The notes under the pieces were generated by a model. It did no database searches and was not told where the DNA came from. It saw only the letters and a program-made list of their open reading frames with translations. This document shows, one piece after another, positions 15,674 through 24,627 of a stretch of DNA of 64,000 nucleotides (the first letter of the stretch is position 1; each line of letters begins with the position of its first letter). Source of the stretch: CAZJHX01 sp964545715 (GTDB taxonomy: Bacteria; Myxococcota_A; UBA9042; GCA-2863065); contig CAZJHX010000006.1 of the NCBI GenBank assembly GCA_964545715.1, positions 62,001-126,000 on the forward strand. Reading direction: 5' to 3'. The position numbers and the translations under genes were made by a program.

Positions 15674-17667
15674 GCCGCGCCCTTGCGATGCTGGCGCTGG
15701 GCGTCGTTCTGTCCGGGTGTCCGCCCACCGAGTGCACGCCGGAGTGCACGGCCAGGACCTGCGGGCCCGACGGCTGCGGCGGCAGCTGCGGCACGTGCGA
15801 GGTCGACGACGTCTGCGCGCAGGGGGTGTGTCTGTGCGTGCCCGAGTGCGGACTGAATACGTGCGGTCCGGATGGGTGCGGTGGCATCTGCGGCACGTGC
15901 CCGGTCGGCTTCGACTGCGCGGACGGCGCCTGCGCATGCGTCCCCTTCTGCGAAGGCAGTGAGTGTGGAGGCGACGGCTGCTGGGGCTCCTGCGGCAACT
16001 GTCCCAACGGCGATGTCTGCAAGGGCGGAAGCTGCTGTACGCCCAGCTGCTCGGGCAAGGAGTGCGGCGCGGATGGCTGCGGCGGCTCGTGCGGCGCGTG
16101 CCCGGACTCGTTCGCGTGCGTCAACGACCAATGCCGGTGCGACTCGGTGTTCAACTGCGGCGCACAGGCCTGTTTTGCGCAGTGCGAGGAGGAGGCCGTA
16201 TGCGTCGAGGGCTATTGCACGCTGCCCGACTGCGGCGGGAACGGCGCGCCGGTCAAAGAGTGTGGTGGCGACGGCGTCGGCGGTAGCTGCGGCCAGTGCC
16301 CTGAAGGCCTGGTGTGCGCGCCACAGGGGGTGTGCTGCACGCCGGACTGCGAGAAGAAGTGCGGCGCCGACGGATGTGGCGGCATCTGCCCCGGCTGCAC
16401 CAACGACGAGGTGTGCCTGGCCGACAGCACCTGCTGCCGTCCGCTGTGCGAGGGCGTGGTCTGTGGCCCAAATGGGTGCGGTGGCGTCTGCGGCGAGTGC
16501 GAGAACGGCCTGGCGTGTAAGAAAGGCCAGTGCACGTGCAAGCCGCAATGCGACGGCAAATCCTGCGGTCCGGATGGCTGCGACGGCGACTGCGGCACCT
16601 GCGGGACCGGGTCCGACTGCGACCTGGAGACCGGCATATGCAGCGTCCCTGAGCCCCCAGCGGCGCCGGACTGCGAGTCTTACTGCGCGGCCGTGATGAG
16701 CGCCTGTGTCGGCGATCTGGCGCAGTACGCCAGCGAGGCCCAGTGCATCAGCTACTGCGCCGAGGGCGCTAAGTGGCCCGTCGGGACGTTTGAGGACGAG
16801 AACGAGAACACGATCGGCTGCCGCATGGCCCAGGTGCTCAAGGCGCTGGAGCTGAGCCCGGCGGTCTTCTGCGGCAAAGCCGGGGCGACGGGCGGCAACG
16901 TCTGTGGGACCTGGTGCATCAACTATTGTGGTGTCGCCCTGCAAAACTGCACGACCGAAAACGAGCTGTACCCCAACGAGGCCGAGTGCTTCACAGCGTG
17001 CGTCTTGCTGCCCACCGACGGGGCCACGAACGCGTTGACCGGGGACAGCGTTCAGTGCCGTATTCAAGCGCTGGGTTGGGCCGGCGCGGACCCGCTCTCG
17101 GCGGCGGACTTCTACTGCCCCTCCGGCTCTCCGGACGGCGTGCCGGGCTGCGTCGACGAATCGGTCTGGAGCACCTGCCCGGAGACGGGGACGTGGCCCG
17201 CGTCCACCTGCGACGATGACGCGGGGTGCCCCGACAGCAGCTGTACGGACATCTGTGGATTCAAGACCTGCGCGTGCGGGGCCGACCAGGCCTGCCCGGC
17301 CGCGGCCCCCCACTGTGCGCCCAACCTTATCGCGGGGGTGGACGTGTGCATGCCGGCGTGCCCGACCGACGAGGGGATCTCGTGCCCGGCGGGCAGCACG
17401 TGCAAGACGACGTGGGCCATCAACGAGGGCGGCGAGCCGGACACCTGGTGCACGATGCCCGACGCGGGCGCGTGCGTGCCGTGCAGCGGCTTTACCGACT
17501 GCATCTACCAGAGCGATCTATGCGTAGCGCTGAGCCTGGGCGGCCCCAAAGCCTGTCTGCCGGGCTGCCCGGACAGCCCCGAGCAATGCCCGCCCACGGC
17601 CAAATGTGTGGTGCTGGTAGAGGACGGACCGCTGGTCTGCGTCCCGGTCGACGGCTGCGGCGACTAG
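15670..17667 (+). CDS. Cysteine-rich repeat lipoprotein
   Basis: 665 residues; lipobox VVLSGC with Cys17. About eight copies of the repeat C-G-x-D-G-C-G-G-x-C-G-x-C (for example CGPDGCGGSCGTC) fill residues 25-320, each followed by a C-x(4-6)-C-x-x-G-x-C-x-C linker. Residues about 330-500 form a tandem module, C-x3-YC...ENTIGCR..., that reappears in the DUF4331 protein at 55618. A further Cys-rich tail (500-665) follows. The repeats are typical of large-genome Myxococcota, where their function is unknown; they should be held together by many disulfides. It is the last gene of the lipoprotein operon, with a GTGA overlap to the Ig-like gene. Confidence 0.82.
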   Translation: MSRALAMLALGVVLSGCPPTECTPECTARTCGPDGCGGSCGTCEVDDVCAQGVCLCVPECGLNTCGPDGCGGICGTCPVGFDCADGACACVPFCEGSECGGDGCWGSCGNCPNGDVCKGGSCCTPSCSGKECGADGCGGSCGACPDSFACVNDQCRCDSVFNCGAQACFAQCEEEAVCVEGYCTLPDCGGNGAPVKECGGDGVGGSCGQCPEGLVCAPQGVCCTPDCEKKCGADGCGGICPGCTNDEVCLADSTCCRPLCEGVVCGPNGCGGVCGECENGLACKKGQCTCKPQCDGKSCGPDGCDGDCGTCGTGSDCDLETGICSVPEPPAAPDCESYCAAVMSACVGDLAQYASEAQCISYCAEGAKWPVGTFEDENENTIGCRMAQVLKALELSPAVFCGKAGATGGNVCGTWCINYCGVALQNCTTENELYPNEAECFTACVLLPTDGATNALTGDSVQCRIQALGWAGADPLSAADFYCPSGSPDGVPGCVDESVWSTCPETGTWPASTCDDDAGCPDSSCTDICGFKTCACGADQACPAAAPHCAPNLIAGVDVCMPACPTDEGISCPAGSTCKTTWAINEGGEPDTWCTMPDAGACVPCSGFTDCIYQSDLCVALSLGGPKACLPGCPDSPEQCPPTAKCVVLVEDGPLVCVPVDGCGD

Positions 17668-17687
17668 AGCTATCCCGCATTTCGGGC

Positions 17688-17693
17688 TATAAC
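17688..17693 (+). promoter_or_regulatory. -10-like hexamer of gene at 17700, leaderless type
   Basis: TATAAC, exactly 6 nt before the ATG at 17700. TAGAGC at 17665-17670 is a weak -35 candidate (17-nt spacer). Confidence 0.45.
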
Positions 17694-17699
17694 CGCCGC

Positions 17700-19040
17700 A
17701 TGGCGCAACGTACGGTATTTCCTGCGATTCCAAACACCGCCGAGGCGGCCTACCCCTCGGTGATGCAGGCGATCTTCAGCGAATTGGCTCGCCAGGACGG
17801 GTCGATCCCCTTCAAGAAGTTCCGCAGCTGGATGAAAGAGCGGAACGTCTACAACAAAGAAGAGTACGAAGAGCTCATGCACTTCCTGGGCTGCACGCCC
17901 AAACCCGACGCGATGCTCGGGGACTTCGGCGGCAAGTTCCTGTCCTGCGACACCCTCGAGAAACAGCAGACTGCGCTGTATATGTGGGTCAACGCGTGGA
18001 ACCAGTTTCTGACCAAATACGTGTTTGAGGCGCTGGACGTGGATGGGGGCGGGCGCCTGCACTCCACGCACGAGCTGTACCGGCTGATCACAAGCTACGT
18101 GTACGCGGGGGAGTACGTCACGCTCCCCAACTTCCAGAACTGGATCAAGTGGATGGCCGCCAGCGGCTACATCAAGTACATCGGCATCCGCTGGGGCCTG
18201 AGCGAGTCCGGCAAGGCGGAGATGAAAACGATCCGCAACGTGGACGTTGACGAGCTGCTCGAGGACGAGGAAGACGAGCGCGCCGAGGCCGAGGCCGCCG
18301 AAGGGGACGCGGCGCCGGCGACACCGACGATCGACCCGCCCGGCAGCAGCGCTCCGGCGGCGGACGACGACGACACGCCCGAAGACGAGGAAGACCTGCC
18401 GGACATGCCGCCCGAGGCCCCGATCCCGGTCTGGGAGCCGCCCGAGGAAGAGGACGGGCACGAGGAAGACGAGCCGGCGCCTGAGCCCGAAGCGGCCAAG
18501 CCCGCTAAGGCCAAGAAGAAGACCAAAGCCAAGGGCAAGACCAAAGCCAAGGGCAAGACCAAAGCCGCCCCCTCGACGAGCCAAAAGCCGCACGCGTTCG
18601 ACCCCGCCGAGCTGGGGCTGGACCCCAAAGAGTACAACGCCAACCCGCGACTGTTCCTGCTGAAGATGACCGTCGCCGCGCGCCTGGCCACCAGCGCCGG
18701 CGGCCGCGACTGGCGCCCTTTCTATCGCGAGCTGAGCAGCCAGAACCTGCTGACACGCTACTTCGTTGAAGGTCGAGCGCTGGAAGATCTGCTGGCCGAC
18801 GCCGCGTGGTTCAGCCCGTGCGCCGACCTCTTGAACGCGGTCGTCGTGGACATCATGCGCGCGGGCGCCGCCCTCAAAGCGCGCAAGGACATCGCCACAA
18901 CCCTGGAAGAGGCCGGCGACGTCGGCGGCGTGGTGTGGATGGTCCACGACCACCTCTTCGATCGCGAGGCCTGTGGCGCCCCGTTCTGGCTGGTGCAGTC
19001 GATGTACGCGATGAAGCTCTGGGACAACCCCGGCTTCTAG
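17700..19040 (+). CDS. Protein of unknown function with acidic linker and KTKAKG repeat
   Basis: 446 residues, not recognised. Three parts are visible: an N-terminal helical domain (1-185) with many aromatic and Cys residues (for example FIELD-like ALYMWVNAWNQFLTKYVFEALDVDGGG in outline), where DVDGGGRLHSTHEL looks like a worn EF-hand; a very acidic, proline-rich middle (about 185-262) followed by a lysine-rich KTKAKG repeat; and a C-terminal helical domain (about 300-446). No signal peptide, so probably cytoplasmic. The long upstream open frame to 17226 overlaps the Cys-rich lipoprotein gene and is rejected as a start. It converges with the M16 protease gene, 3 nt apart. Confidence 0.7.
   Translation: MAQRTVFPAIPNTAEAAYPSVMQAIFSELARQDGSIPFKKFRSWMKERNVYNKEEYEELMHFLGCTPKPDAMLGDFGGKFLSCDTLEKQQTALYMWVNAWNQFLTKYVFEALDVDGGGRLHSTHELYRLITSYVYAGEYVTLPNFQNWIKWMAASGYIKYIGIRWGLSESGKAEMKTIRNVDVDELLEDEEDERAEAEAAEGDAAPATPTIDPPGSSAPAADDDDTPEDEEDLPDMPPEAPIPVWEPPEEEDGHEEDEPAPEPEAAKPAKAKKKTKAKGKTKAKGKTKAAPSTSQKPHAFDPAELGLDPKEYNANPRLFLLKMTVAARLATSAGGRDWRPFYRELSSQNLLTRYFVEGRALEDLLADAAWFSPCADLLNAVVVDIMRAGAALKARKDIATTLEEAGDVGGVVWMVHDHLFDREACGAPFWLVQSMYAMKLWDNPGF
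18519..18566 (+). repeat. 18-bp tandem repeat, about 2.7 copies, inside gene at 17700
   Basis: The unit AAGACCAAAGCCAAGGGC occurs twice and then 12 bases of a third copy, in frame, encoding K-T-K-A-K-G. All copies are identical at the DNA level, suggesting recent slippage expansion; copy number may vary between strains. Confidence 0.8.
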
Positions 19041-19043
19041 TTG

Positions 19044-21776
19044 CTATTTGGTAATGAGCTCGTAGGTCTCCGGGTTGCCGAAGACCTGGCGCGCCAGCCG
19101 GTTGACGTCCTCGACAGTGGCGGCTTTCAAGGCCTGAATCCGCTTCTGCTGGTAGTCGAAGCTCAGGCCCAGGCCGATGGCGCGAGCCAGCTCAAAGGCG
19201 GTGAGCATGCCGTTCTGTGCGTCCAGGATCGTCCGGTTCAGCAGCCGGGTACGCGACAGCTCCACGTCCTCCTTGCTGAAGACGCCGCGCGCGTAGCTCA
19301 TCAGGTCCGCGTGGATGCGCTTGACCGTGTCGTCAAAGCCGCCTTTGGCGATGTCGTTCTCCACAATCCACACGCTGGGCGACCGGTGCGGCCACAGCTT
19401 GATCCAGCTGCGATAGCTGGTGCCGATCTCGTACACGTATTTGTAGAAGTGCCGCCCTCGCGCAATGGCGAGCAGCAGCTCCAGGCCGGCAAAGTCGCCG
19501 TCGGTCGCGGACAGCGTCGGGAAGCCGATGTTCAAGCACCACTGGTCCTTGCCGCGCTCCAGCACCTGACGACGCTCCGGCACCGGACGGGGCGCCGGCG
19601 TCACGACCGGCGGCAGCGGACCGGCCTTCGTGTCCGGCGCATCCGACCAGCGCTGCGCGATCAGCTCAGCCACCTTGGACGGCTCCACACGCCCGGTCAC
19701 GGTGACCGTAATCCGATCGGCGGCGTAGTTGGCCTTGTGAAACGCCGTCACGTCGGCCCGGGTCAACCGCGAGACCGTGGTCTTGTCGCCGATAGTCGGC
19801 CGGCCGTACGGGTGGTCGGGAAAGACGAGCTGATAGAAGCCCTGCTTTATGAACTCCAGGTTGTCTTCGGCCAGCGACTCGATCTCGTTGATCAGCACCC
19901 GCCGCGCCTTGACCACCTCCGGCTGCGGGAAGTGCGGCCGAAACAGCGCCTCCCCCGTCAGCGCCAAGAGGGTCTCCGTCTGGTCAGCCGTGCCGCTGAG
20001 CGCAAACGCCGTCCCGTCCCGGCTGTGCACGTTGCGCGGCACGTTGGACCGCTCGCTGAAGCGCAGCTCGGTCGAGTGCGACACCGCAGCGCTGCTCAAG
20101 ATGCGGTCCCACTGGCTTACGCTCAAGTGCTTGGTCCCCGACGTCAGCAGCCGCCCGGTCAGCACCGCCACCCCGGCCTGCGCTTTGGGCTCAACCCACT
20201 GCCCGCCCGCGACATGGGCGACTACCGACAGCAGCCCGTTGGCGTCGGTCGGCCGCACCAGCAACGTCAGCCCCGACTCGTAGGTGTAGCGGACAACGTC
20301 GCCGCTGCGCCCGGTCTCACCGTACTTCCACGGGGCCGCGGGCGACGACCGCAACAATCCCGGCACCTTCAAGTTGGGCACCGCCGGCGACGGGTTGCGC
20401 TCATCGATGGTCGCCGCCGCGCCGAATTTTGCGCCGGGCGGAGTCATCACAGCCTCCACATACCGCGCCTCGGTCAGGTATTTACGCGCCAGCGCCGCCA
20501 GCATCTCGGGCGTCTGCGCCAAAAGCTGCTCGGTTGCCTGCCGGGAGGCCTGCTCGCCCATGCGCTCGATCCAGAAGCCCAGGCCCTGCGCCTGCTCCCC
20601 AAAGGTCTCCCAGGACCGCGCGCGGGCCGTCAGCAGCTCGCGCGCCGCCTCCCGCACCGCTGCGTCGCTGAACGGGCGCACCGACAGCGAGGTCAGGTAC
20701 TCGTTCAGCCACTTCAGCACCGTCGCCGCGTTGGCCGTATCGCACTCGCCCTGCACGGTCAGGTGCCCGTAATCGACCATGAAGGAGTACTCGACATCGA
20801 CCGTGGTGACCCACTGCTTCTTGCGCGTCAGATACGCGGACAGCCCCTCGGTCGGCGACGCCAGCAGCTGGGCCAGTAGCAACAGCGCAGGCGTATCTTT
20901 ATGCGCGGCGCCCGGCGTACGAAAGCCGGTCAAAAAGCGCGTGTTGCGTGTGCCTTTGTACTCCACTCGCGTGCGGCGGGGCTTCAGCTGCTCGGGCTCG
21001 GCGACATCCGGCAGCTCAAAGCTCGCCGGACCGCGCTGATACCGCCCAAAGCGAGCGCCGATACGCTTGACCATCCTGGGCGTATCGAAGTCGCCGACCA
21101 CGATCAGGATCAGGTGGTTGGGCGTGAAGCGCTGCTTGTAGTACCGCTCCAGCTCCTCCATCGTCTGCGCCCGGATGGTGTCCGAGTCCCCAATCACCGC
21201 GCGCCGATACGGGTGCCGCGTAAAAGCCAGCTCGTCCCACGCGGCCCACAGCCGATGCCAGGGCCGCTCACTGACCTTCTCGATCTCCTGCAGCACCACC
21301 TTTCGCTCGTCCTCGAACCAGCGCTCGCTCCACTGCAGCTCCAGCAGCGACTCTGCAAAGACGTCCAGCGCCGTCCCGAAATTGAGCTTGGGCACCTCAA
21401 AGCCAAACTGGATCTCGTCGTCCCAGGTCCAGCCGCCGTTCTCGTCACCCAGCGCCGCGATGCGCTTGCGGAAGGCCGTCGGTGGAAAGCGCTTGGTACC
21501 GCCCTTGAAGACCAGGTGCTCGATGAAGTGCAGCGCCCCGGCGTAATGCTCGGACTCGGTGCGGCCGCCGGTGGTCACATAGCCCGTCAGCCCGATAATC
21601 GGATGCGCGTGGTTCTCCACCGTGACCAGCCGCAGCCCGTTGTCCAGGGTGTGCACCTGAAACGGGGGCAGATCGAGGTGCGCGGGCGCATCGAGCACGG
21701 GGCGCTTCTCGGGAAGCGTCGTCCCGCAGCCCGAGGTCCAAACAACAAGAACAAGAGAGAGCAGAAGCCGATTCAC
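19044..21776 (-). CDS. M16 family zinc metalloprotease (two-domain) lipoprotein
   Basis: 910 residues, a full tandem M16 peptidase. The leader ends in VWTSGC (Cys17), so it is a lipoprotein outside the cytoplasm. The first domain has the inverted zinc motif HFIEH (His83, Glu86, His87) and Glu164 as the distal ligand in VVLQEIEKV; the second copy (from about residue 490) lacks the motif, which is normal for pitrilysin-type clam-shell enzymes. Such enzymes degrade short peptides or mature secreted proteins. Its start overlaps the preceding lipoprotein gene by 4 nt (ATGA), and both follow a TonB-dependent receptor, suggesting a joint outer-membrane uptake or processing role. Confidence 0.93.
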   Translation of the reverse strand: MNRLLLSLVLVVWTSGCGTTLPEKRPVLDAPAHLDLPPFQVHTLDNGLRLVTVENHAHPIIGLTGYVTTGGRTESEHYAGALHFIEHLVFKGGTKRFPPTAFRKRIAALGDENGGWTWDDEIQFGFEVPKLNFGTALDVFAESLLELQWSERWFEDERKVVLQEIEKVSERPWHRLWAAWDELAFTRHPYRRAVIGDSDTIRAQTMEELERYYKQRFTPNHLILIVVGDFDTPRMVKRIGARFGRYQRGPASFELPDVAEPEQLKPRRTRVEYKGTRNTRFLTGFRTPGAAHKDTPALLLLAQLLASPTEGLSAYLTRKKQWVTTVDVEYSFMVDYGHLTVQGECDTANAATVLKWLNEYLTSLSVRPFSDAAVREAARELLTARARSWETFGEQAQGLGFWIERMGEQASRQATEQLLAQTPEMLAALARKYLTEARYVEAVMTPPGAKFGAAATIDERNPSPAVPNLKVPGLLRSSPAAPWKYGETGRSGDVVRYTYESGLTLLVRPTDANGLLSVVAHVAGGQWVEPKAQAGVAVLTGRLLTSGTKHLSVSQWDRILSSAAVSHSTELRFSERSNVPRNVHSRDGTAFALSGTADQTETLLALTGEALFRPHFPQPEVVKARRVLINEIESLAEDNLEFIKQGFYQLVFPDHPYGRPTIGDKTTVSRLTRADVTAFHKANYAADRITVTVTGRVEPSKVAELIAQRWSDAPDTKAGPLPPVVTPAPRPVPERRQVLERGKDQWCLNIGFPTLSATDGDFAGLELLLAIARGRHFYKYVYEIGTSYRSWIKLWPHRSPSVWIVENDIAKGGFDDTVKRIHADLMSYARGVFSKEDVELSRTRLLNRTILDAQNGMLTAFELARAIGLGLSFDYQQKRIQALKAATVEDVNRLARQVFGNPETYELITK

Positions 21777-22315
21777 AGTGGATTCACTCCGTCGCTGGCC
21801 GGGATCAGGGTCGCCGTTCCCTGTCCGAGCCCTTTTTCCGCGGGACTTGCCAGCACACAGCTAAGCGTTCCGCGCGCCCCCGCAGCCAGCGTGCACGCCA
21901 TGATCACGTCCGCCTCGGGTGCTGGATCCGTATCGCCATCCTGCTCGCGCGTCACGAATAAGCCCGTCGCGGCGCGCAGATCGACCGGGCTGCGAAAACG
22001 GACACCGCCGATCGGCAAGCTGAACTGGTCAAAGCCGTCCACCAACCCCAGCACGCGCTCCGGGTCGAAGTGGTCGACGACCTCTTTGCGAAAGGCGGTG
22101 CCCTCCTCGGCGGCCGGTACGCGAAACTCGAACTTCTGCAGCGAGACAGCGCCGCCGTTGACTGTGGCAAACAGCTCGTAATGAAACCCGTCACCATGAT
22201 CTTCCACCGTGCGCAGGGTCAGCGCGACGACGGTGCCCGATCGGTCCACCGCGCAGCCGGCGACCAGCGCGCCGGCGATCAGCACCACACTCAGCAGCCG
22301 GGCGGCGTCTACCAC
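21773..22315 (-). CDS. Small lipoprotein of unknown function
   Basis: 180 residues; hydrophobic leader ending in ALVAGC (Cys21). The mature part is beta-rich (VALTLRTVEDHGDGFHYELFATVNGG) with two more cysteines near 143 and 155. No family recognised. It starts 7 nt inside the TonB-receptor gene and overlaps the M16 gene by 4 nt, so it should be made together with both and may be an accessory lipoprotein of the receptor. Confidence 0.75.
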   Translation of the reverse strand: MVDAARLLSVVLIAGALVAGCAVDRSGTVVALTLRTVEDHGDGFHYELFATVNGGAVSLQKFEFRVPAAEEGTAFRKEVVDHFDPERVLGLVDGFDQFSLPIGGVRFRSPVDLRAATGLFVTREQDGDTDPAPEADVIMACTLAAGARGTLSCVLASPAEKGLGQGTATLIPASDGVNPL

Positions 22316-24606
22316 CGAACAGCCCCCTGCAGAAAGAAGCTGAGCCCCGGCTTCGGCTGCGGCCGCGTCATGATGCGATCGTCAAAAAAGAAGTCGGGGT
22401 CGGAGTACTGCACGTCCAGCACGTTGTACACCCATGCGCCGACGTCCACCACGTTCCACAGGTCGCGCGCCTCGACGCCCACGCGCAGCAGAATCGCCGT
22501 CGGGATCTCCGTCACTTCCAGTCCGGTCGGCCCGACCCAGGACGCGCCCGCGATCTCGACCGGCCCCAGACCGGGCAGCGGACTGTCCTGCGTGCGGTTG
22601 AGGTCCTCCATGGACCCGCGCACCGTCAGCACGCTCATAAGCTGCAGGTGCCCTCCGAAGAGGCTGGCCCGGGCCCCTGCGTTGATGATGTGGTTTGCGA
22701 TGTTTCGCAGCCGTCCCAGGTCGGAGTCCACAACATCGACGAAGTAATAAGACAGCCACAGCTCGTGATCGCCGTAGAAGTGCAGCTTGCCGAGCAGCTC
22801 GACCGAGTGGATGTCGCGCAGACCGCTGTTCACAAAGCGCCCGCCCGGCGAGACGATCACGTTCTCCATGCGAGTAAACGAGTAGTCAGCGCGCAGGTAC
22901 AGCTGCCGGATCGGCCAGGAGTTCTCGAAGAGCACCGCGTTGATCTCGGTCTCGACCGCGCGACTGGACTCGACGTCCAGATCCGGGTTGGCCTCCACCG
23001 TCACGCCCGTCGCTACGCCGGCACGCGTCGCCGTCGACTGAAAGTCCGGCGGGCGGAAGCCCTCGGAGTAGGTCGCCTTCAAGAAGACCAGATCGGTCAG
23101 CTGCGTGACGAAGCCGGCGGACACGGACAGTGACGGGTCGTATGTCGTGGCGAACTGTCCGCGAAAGCCCAGATTGACGGCGATGCGATTGCTCAGCTTC
23201 CATGCGTCCTGCGCGTAAAAGGCGCCGACGTAGCGCTCCTGGCCCACCAGCGCCTGCTGCTCCAGCGAGCAAGGGCGCTCCGGGTCGAGGTCGGGCCGAT
23301 ACTGAAAGCCGATCGCAACGCACTCATCCTGAGTGATCACGAGCGGATAGAACGACGTCAGCTGCACGTCGCCCAGGACGTCGGCAAAGATCTCGCCACC
23401 CACCAGCAGGTGGTTGTCAAACGGCAGATGCCAGTCGAAGTCCACGTTGAAGCCGGTGCGCGTGGTGCCCTTCTCGCTCTCCAGGCTGGTCTTGCCACCC
23501 GTCTCCAGTGGAATCGAGCGCGGGAAGATGCCGGACGGGTTCTCGTGCAGCTGCCAGTTGGTCCAGTAGGCCTGGAAGTTGACGCCGAAGTCCTCGGAGG
23601 CGAAGCGGTCGTAGTACCGCAGACGCACGTTGTGGAGCTGGTCGGACCCGCTGGTGATCAGGCTTGGATCCTGGGTCAGCACCGAGCCGCCTGACCCGAG
23701 CTCGCGACGCTCCGCTTCAAAGCCGGTGAACCCGGACAGCGTCACGGGCCCCCAGCTGAGCCGAGTAGCAACGTTCAAAAAGTGGTCGTCGTTGACCGGG
23801 GAGGACGTTGCGGGAGCGTGGCCCAGCAGGCTCGAGCCGTCTTGAGCCGGCGCAGGCAGCGGTCCCAGAATAAGCGGCTCGTCGACCGTGAGCTCGGGAC
23901 CGTCCGTGTTGTAGTAGGTGACGCCCACGAAAGCGCGCAGGTCCCCGTCCAGCCACGACCCGCCGTACGACATATGCGCCCGCCCGGATGCGCGCGCGCC
24001 CGGGCCGCCGCCACCGCCAATGCGATACTCCACACCGGGCTTGGAAGCGCCGTCGTGCGTGATGATGTTGATGACCCCCAGCAGCGCGTTGCTGCCCCAC
24101 AGGACGCTGCCCGGGCCGCTGGTCACCTCCACGCGTTTGACGATCTCCAGCGGGATCTTGCGGTCCAGCACGATGACGTTGCGGGTGGGCTCCACGATAT
24201 TGACGCCGTCCAGCAGCACCAGCGTCGTGCCCGGGATGCCGCGGGTCAGGCTGTCCTTGAACCACCCGTTAAACTCCCAGCGATCGCCCTCAAACCCCGG
24301 AATGGTCCGCAGGACGTCGTTTAGCGTGCGATACCCGCGGTCTTTGATCTCTTTGGCCGTAATGACGGTGATGATGGCCGGCGCCTGCTGAATCGTGGTC
24401 CGCTTGCGTGCGGCCTGCTCCACAACGCGACGCTCGCTCAGTTCGAAGTCCATCATGATCGTGAGCGGATCGTCGTTCGGATCGGGATCGTCGGGCTTCT
24501 CAGGTTTGGGCTTCGTGGGCTTTTTGGGAGTTGGGCCGTCGTCGGCCGCAGCGGGTGCAGCGCAAATCAGCGTACAAAGGACCAGTGATCGGACGAACTG
24601 GCGCAC
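22309..24606 (-). CDS. TonB-dependent outer-membrane receptor
   Basis: 765 residues. A signal peptide (VRSLVLCTLICAAPAAA) is followed by a charged, proline-rich stretch, then the plug domain (about 65-210): QAPAIITVITAKEIKDRGYRTLNDVLRTIPGF, VLLDGVNIVEP, VEVTSGPGSVLWGSNALLGVINIIT. The remaining 550 residues are alternating beta strands of the 22-strand barrel, ending ...GAVRW with an aromatic last residue, as required for barrel assembly. The ligand cannot be predicted: siderophore, cobalamin and peptide receptors all look alike here. The adjacent M16 protease might process a peptide ligand. The gene lies 21 nt after the sigma-factor gene. Confidence 0.95.
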   Translation of the reverse strand: MRQFVRSLVLCTLICAAPAAADDGPTPKKPTKPKPEKPDDPDPNDDPLTIMMDFELSERRVVEQAARKRTTIQQAPAIITVITAKEIKDRGYRTLNDVLRTIPGFEGDRWEFNGWFKDSLTRGIPGTTLVLLDGVNIVEPTRNVIVLDRKIPLEIVKRVEVTSGPGSVLWGSNALLGVINIITHDGASKPGVEYRIGGGGGPGARASGRAHMSYGGSWLDGDLRAFVGVTYYNTDGPELTVDEPLILGPLPAPAQDGSSLLGHAPATSSPVNDDHFLNVATRLSWGPVTLSGFTGFEAERRELGSGGSVLTQDPSLITSGSDQLHNVRLRYYDRFASEDFGVNFQAYWTNWQLHENPSGIFPRSIPLETGGKTSLESEKGTTRTGFNVDFDWHLPFDNHLLVGGEIFADVLGDVQLTSFYPLVITQDECVAIGFQYRPDLDPERPCSLEQQALVGQERYVGAFYAQDAWKLSNRIAVNLGFRGQFATTYDPSLSVSAGFVTQLTDLVFLKATYSEGFRPPDFQSTATRAGVATGVTVEANPDLDVESSRAVETEINAVLFENSWPIRQLYLRADYSFTRMENVIVSPGGRFVNSGLRDIHSVELLGKLHFYGDHELWLSYYFVDVVDSDLGRLRNIANHIINAGARASLFGGHLQLMSVLTVRGSMEDLNRTQDSPLPGLGPVEIAGASWVGPTGLEVTEIPTAILLRVGVEARDLWNVVDVGAWVYNVLDVQYSDPDFFFDDRIMTRPQPKPGLSFFLQGAVRW

Positions 24607-24627
24607 GCCGGAGTCTAGCAGCCCCCG

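Noticed and set aside
15583..17313. 576-residue Ala/Arg-rich frame opposite the Cys-rich repeats
   Set aside because: Caused by the repeated GC-rich Cys codons on the other strand.
17226..17699. Long N-terminal extension of the unknown protein at 17700
   Set aside because: It overlaps the Cys-rich lipoprotein in another frame and has the composition of a shadow frame.
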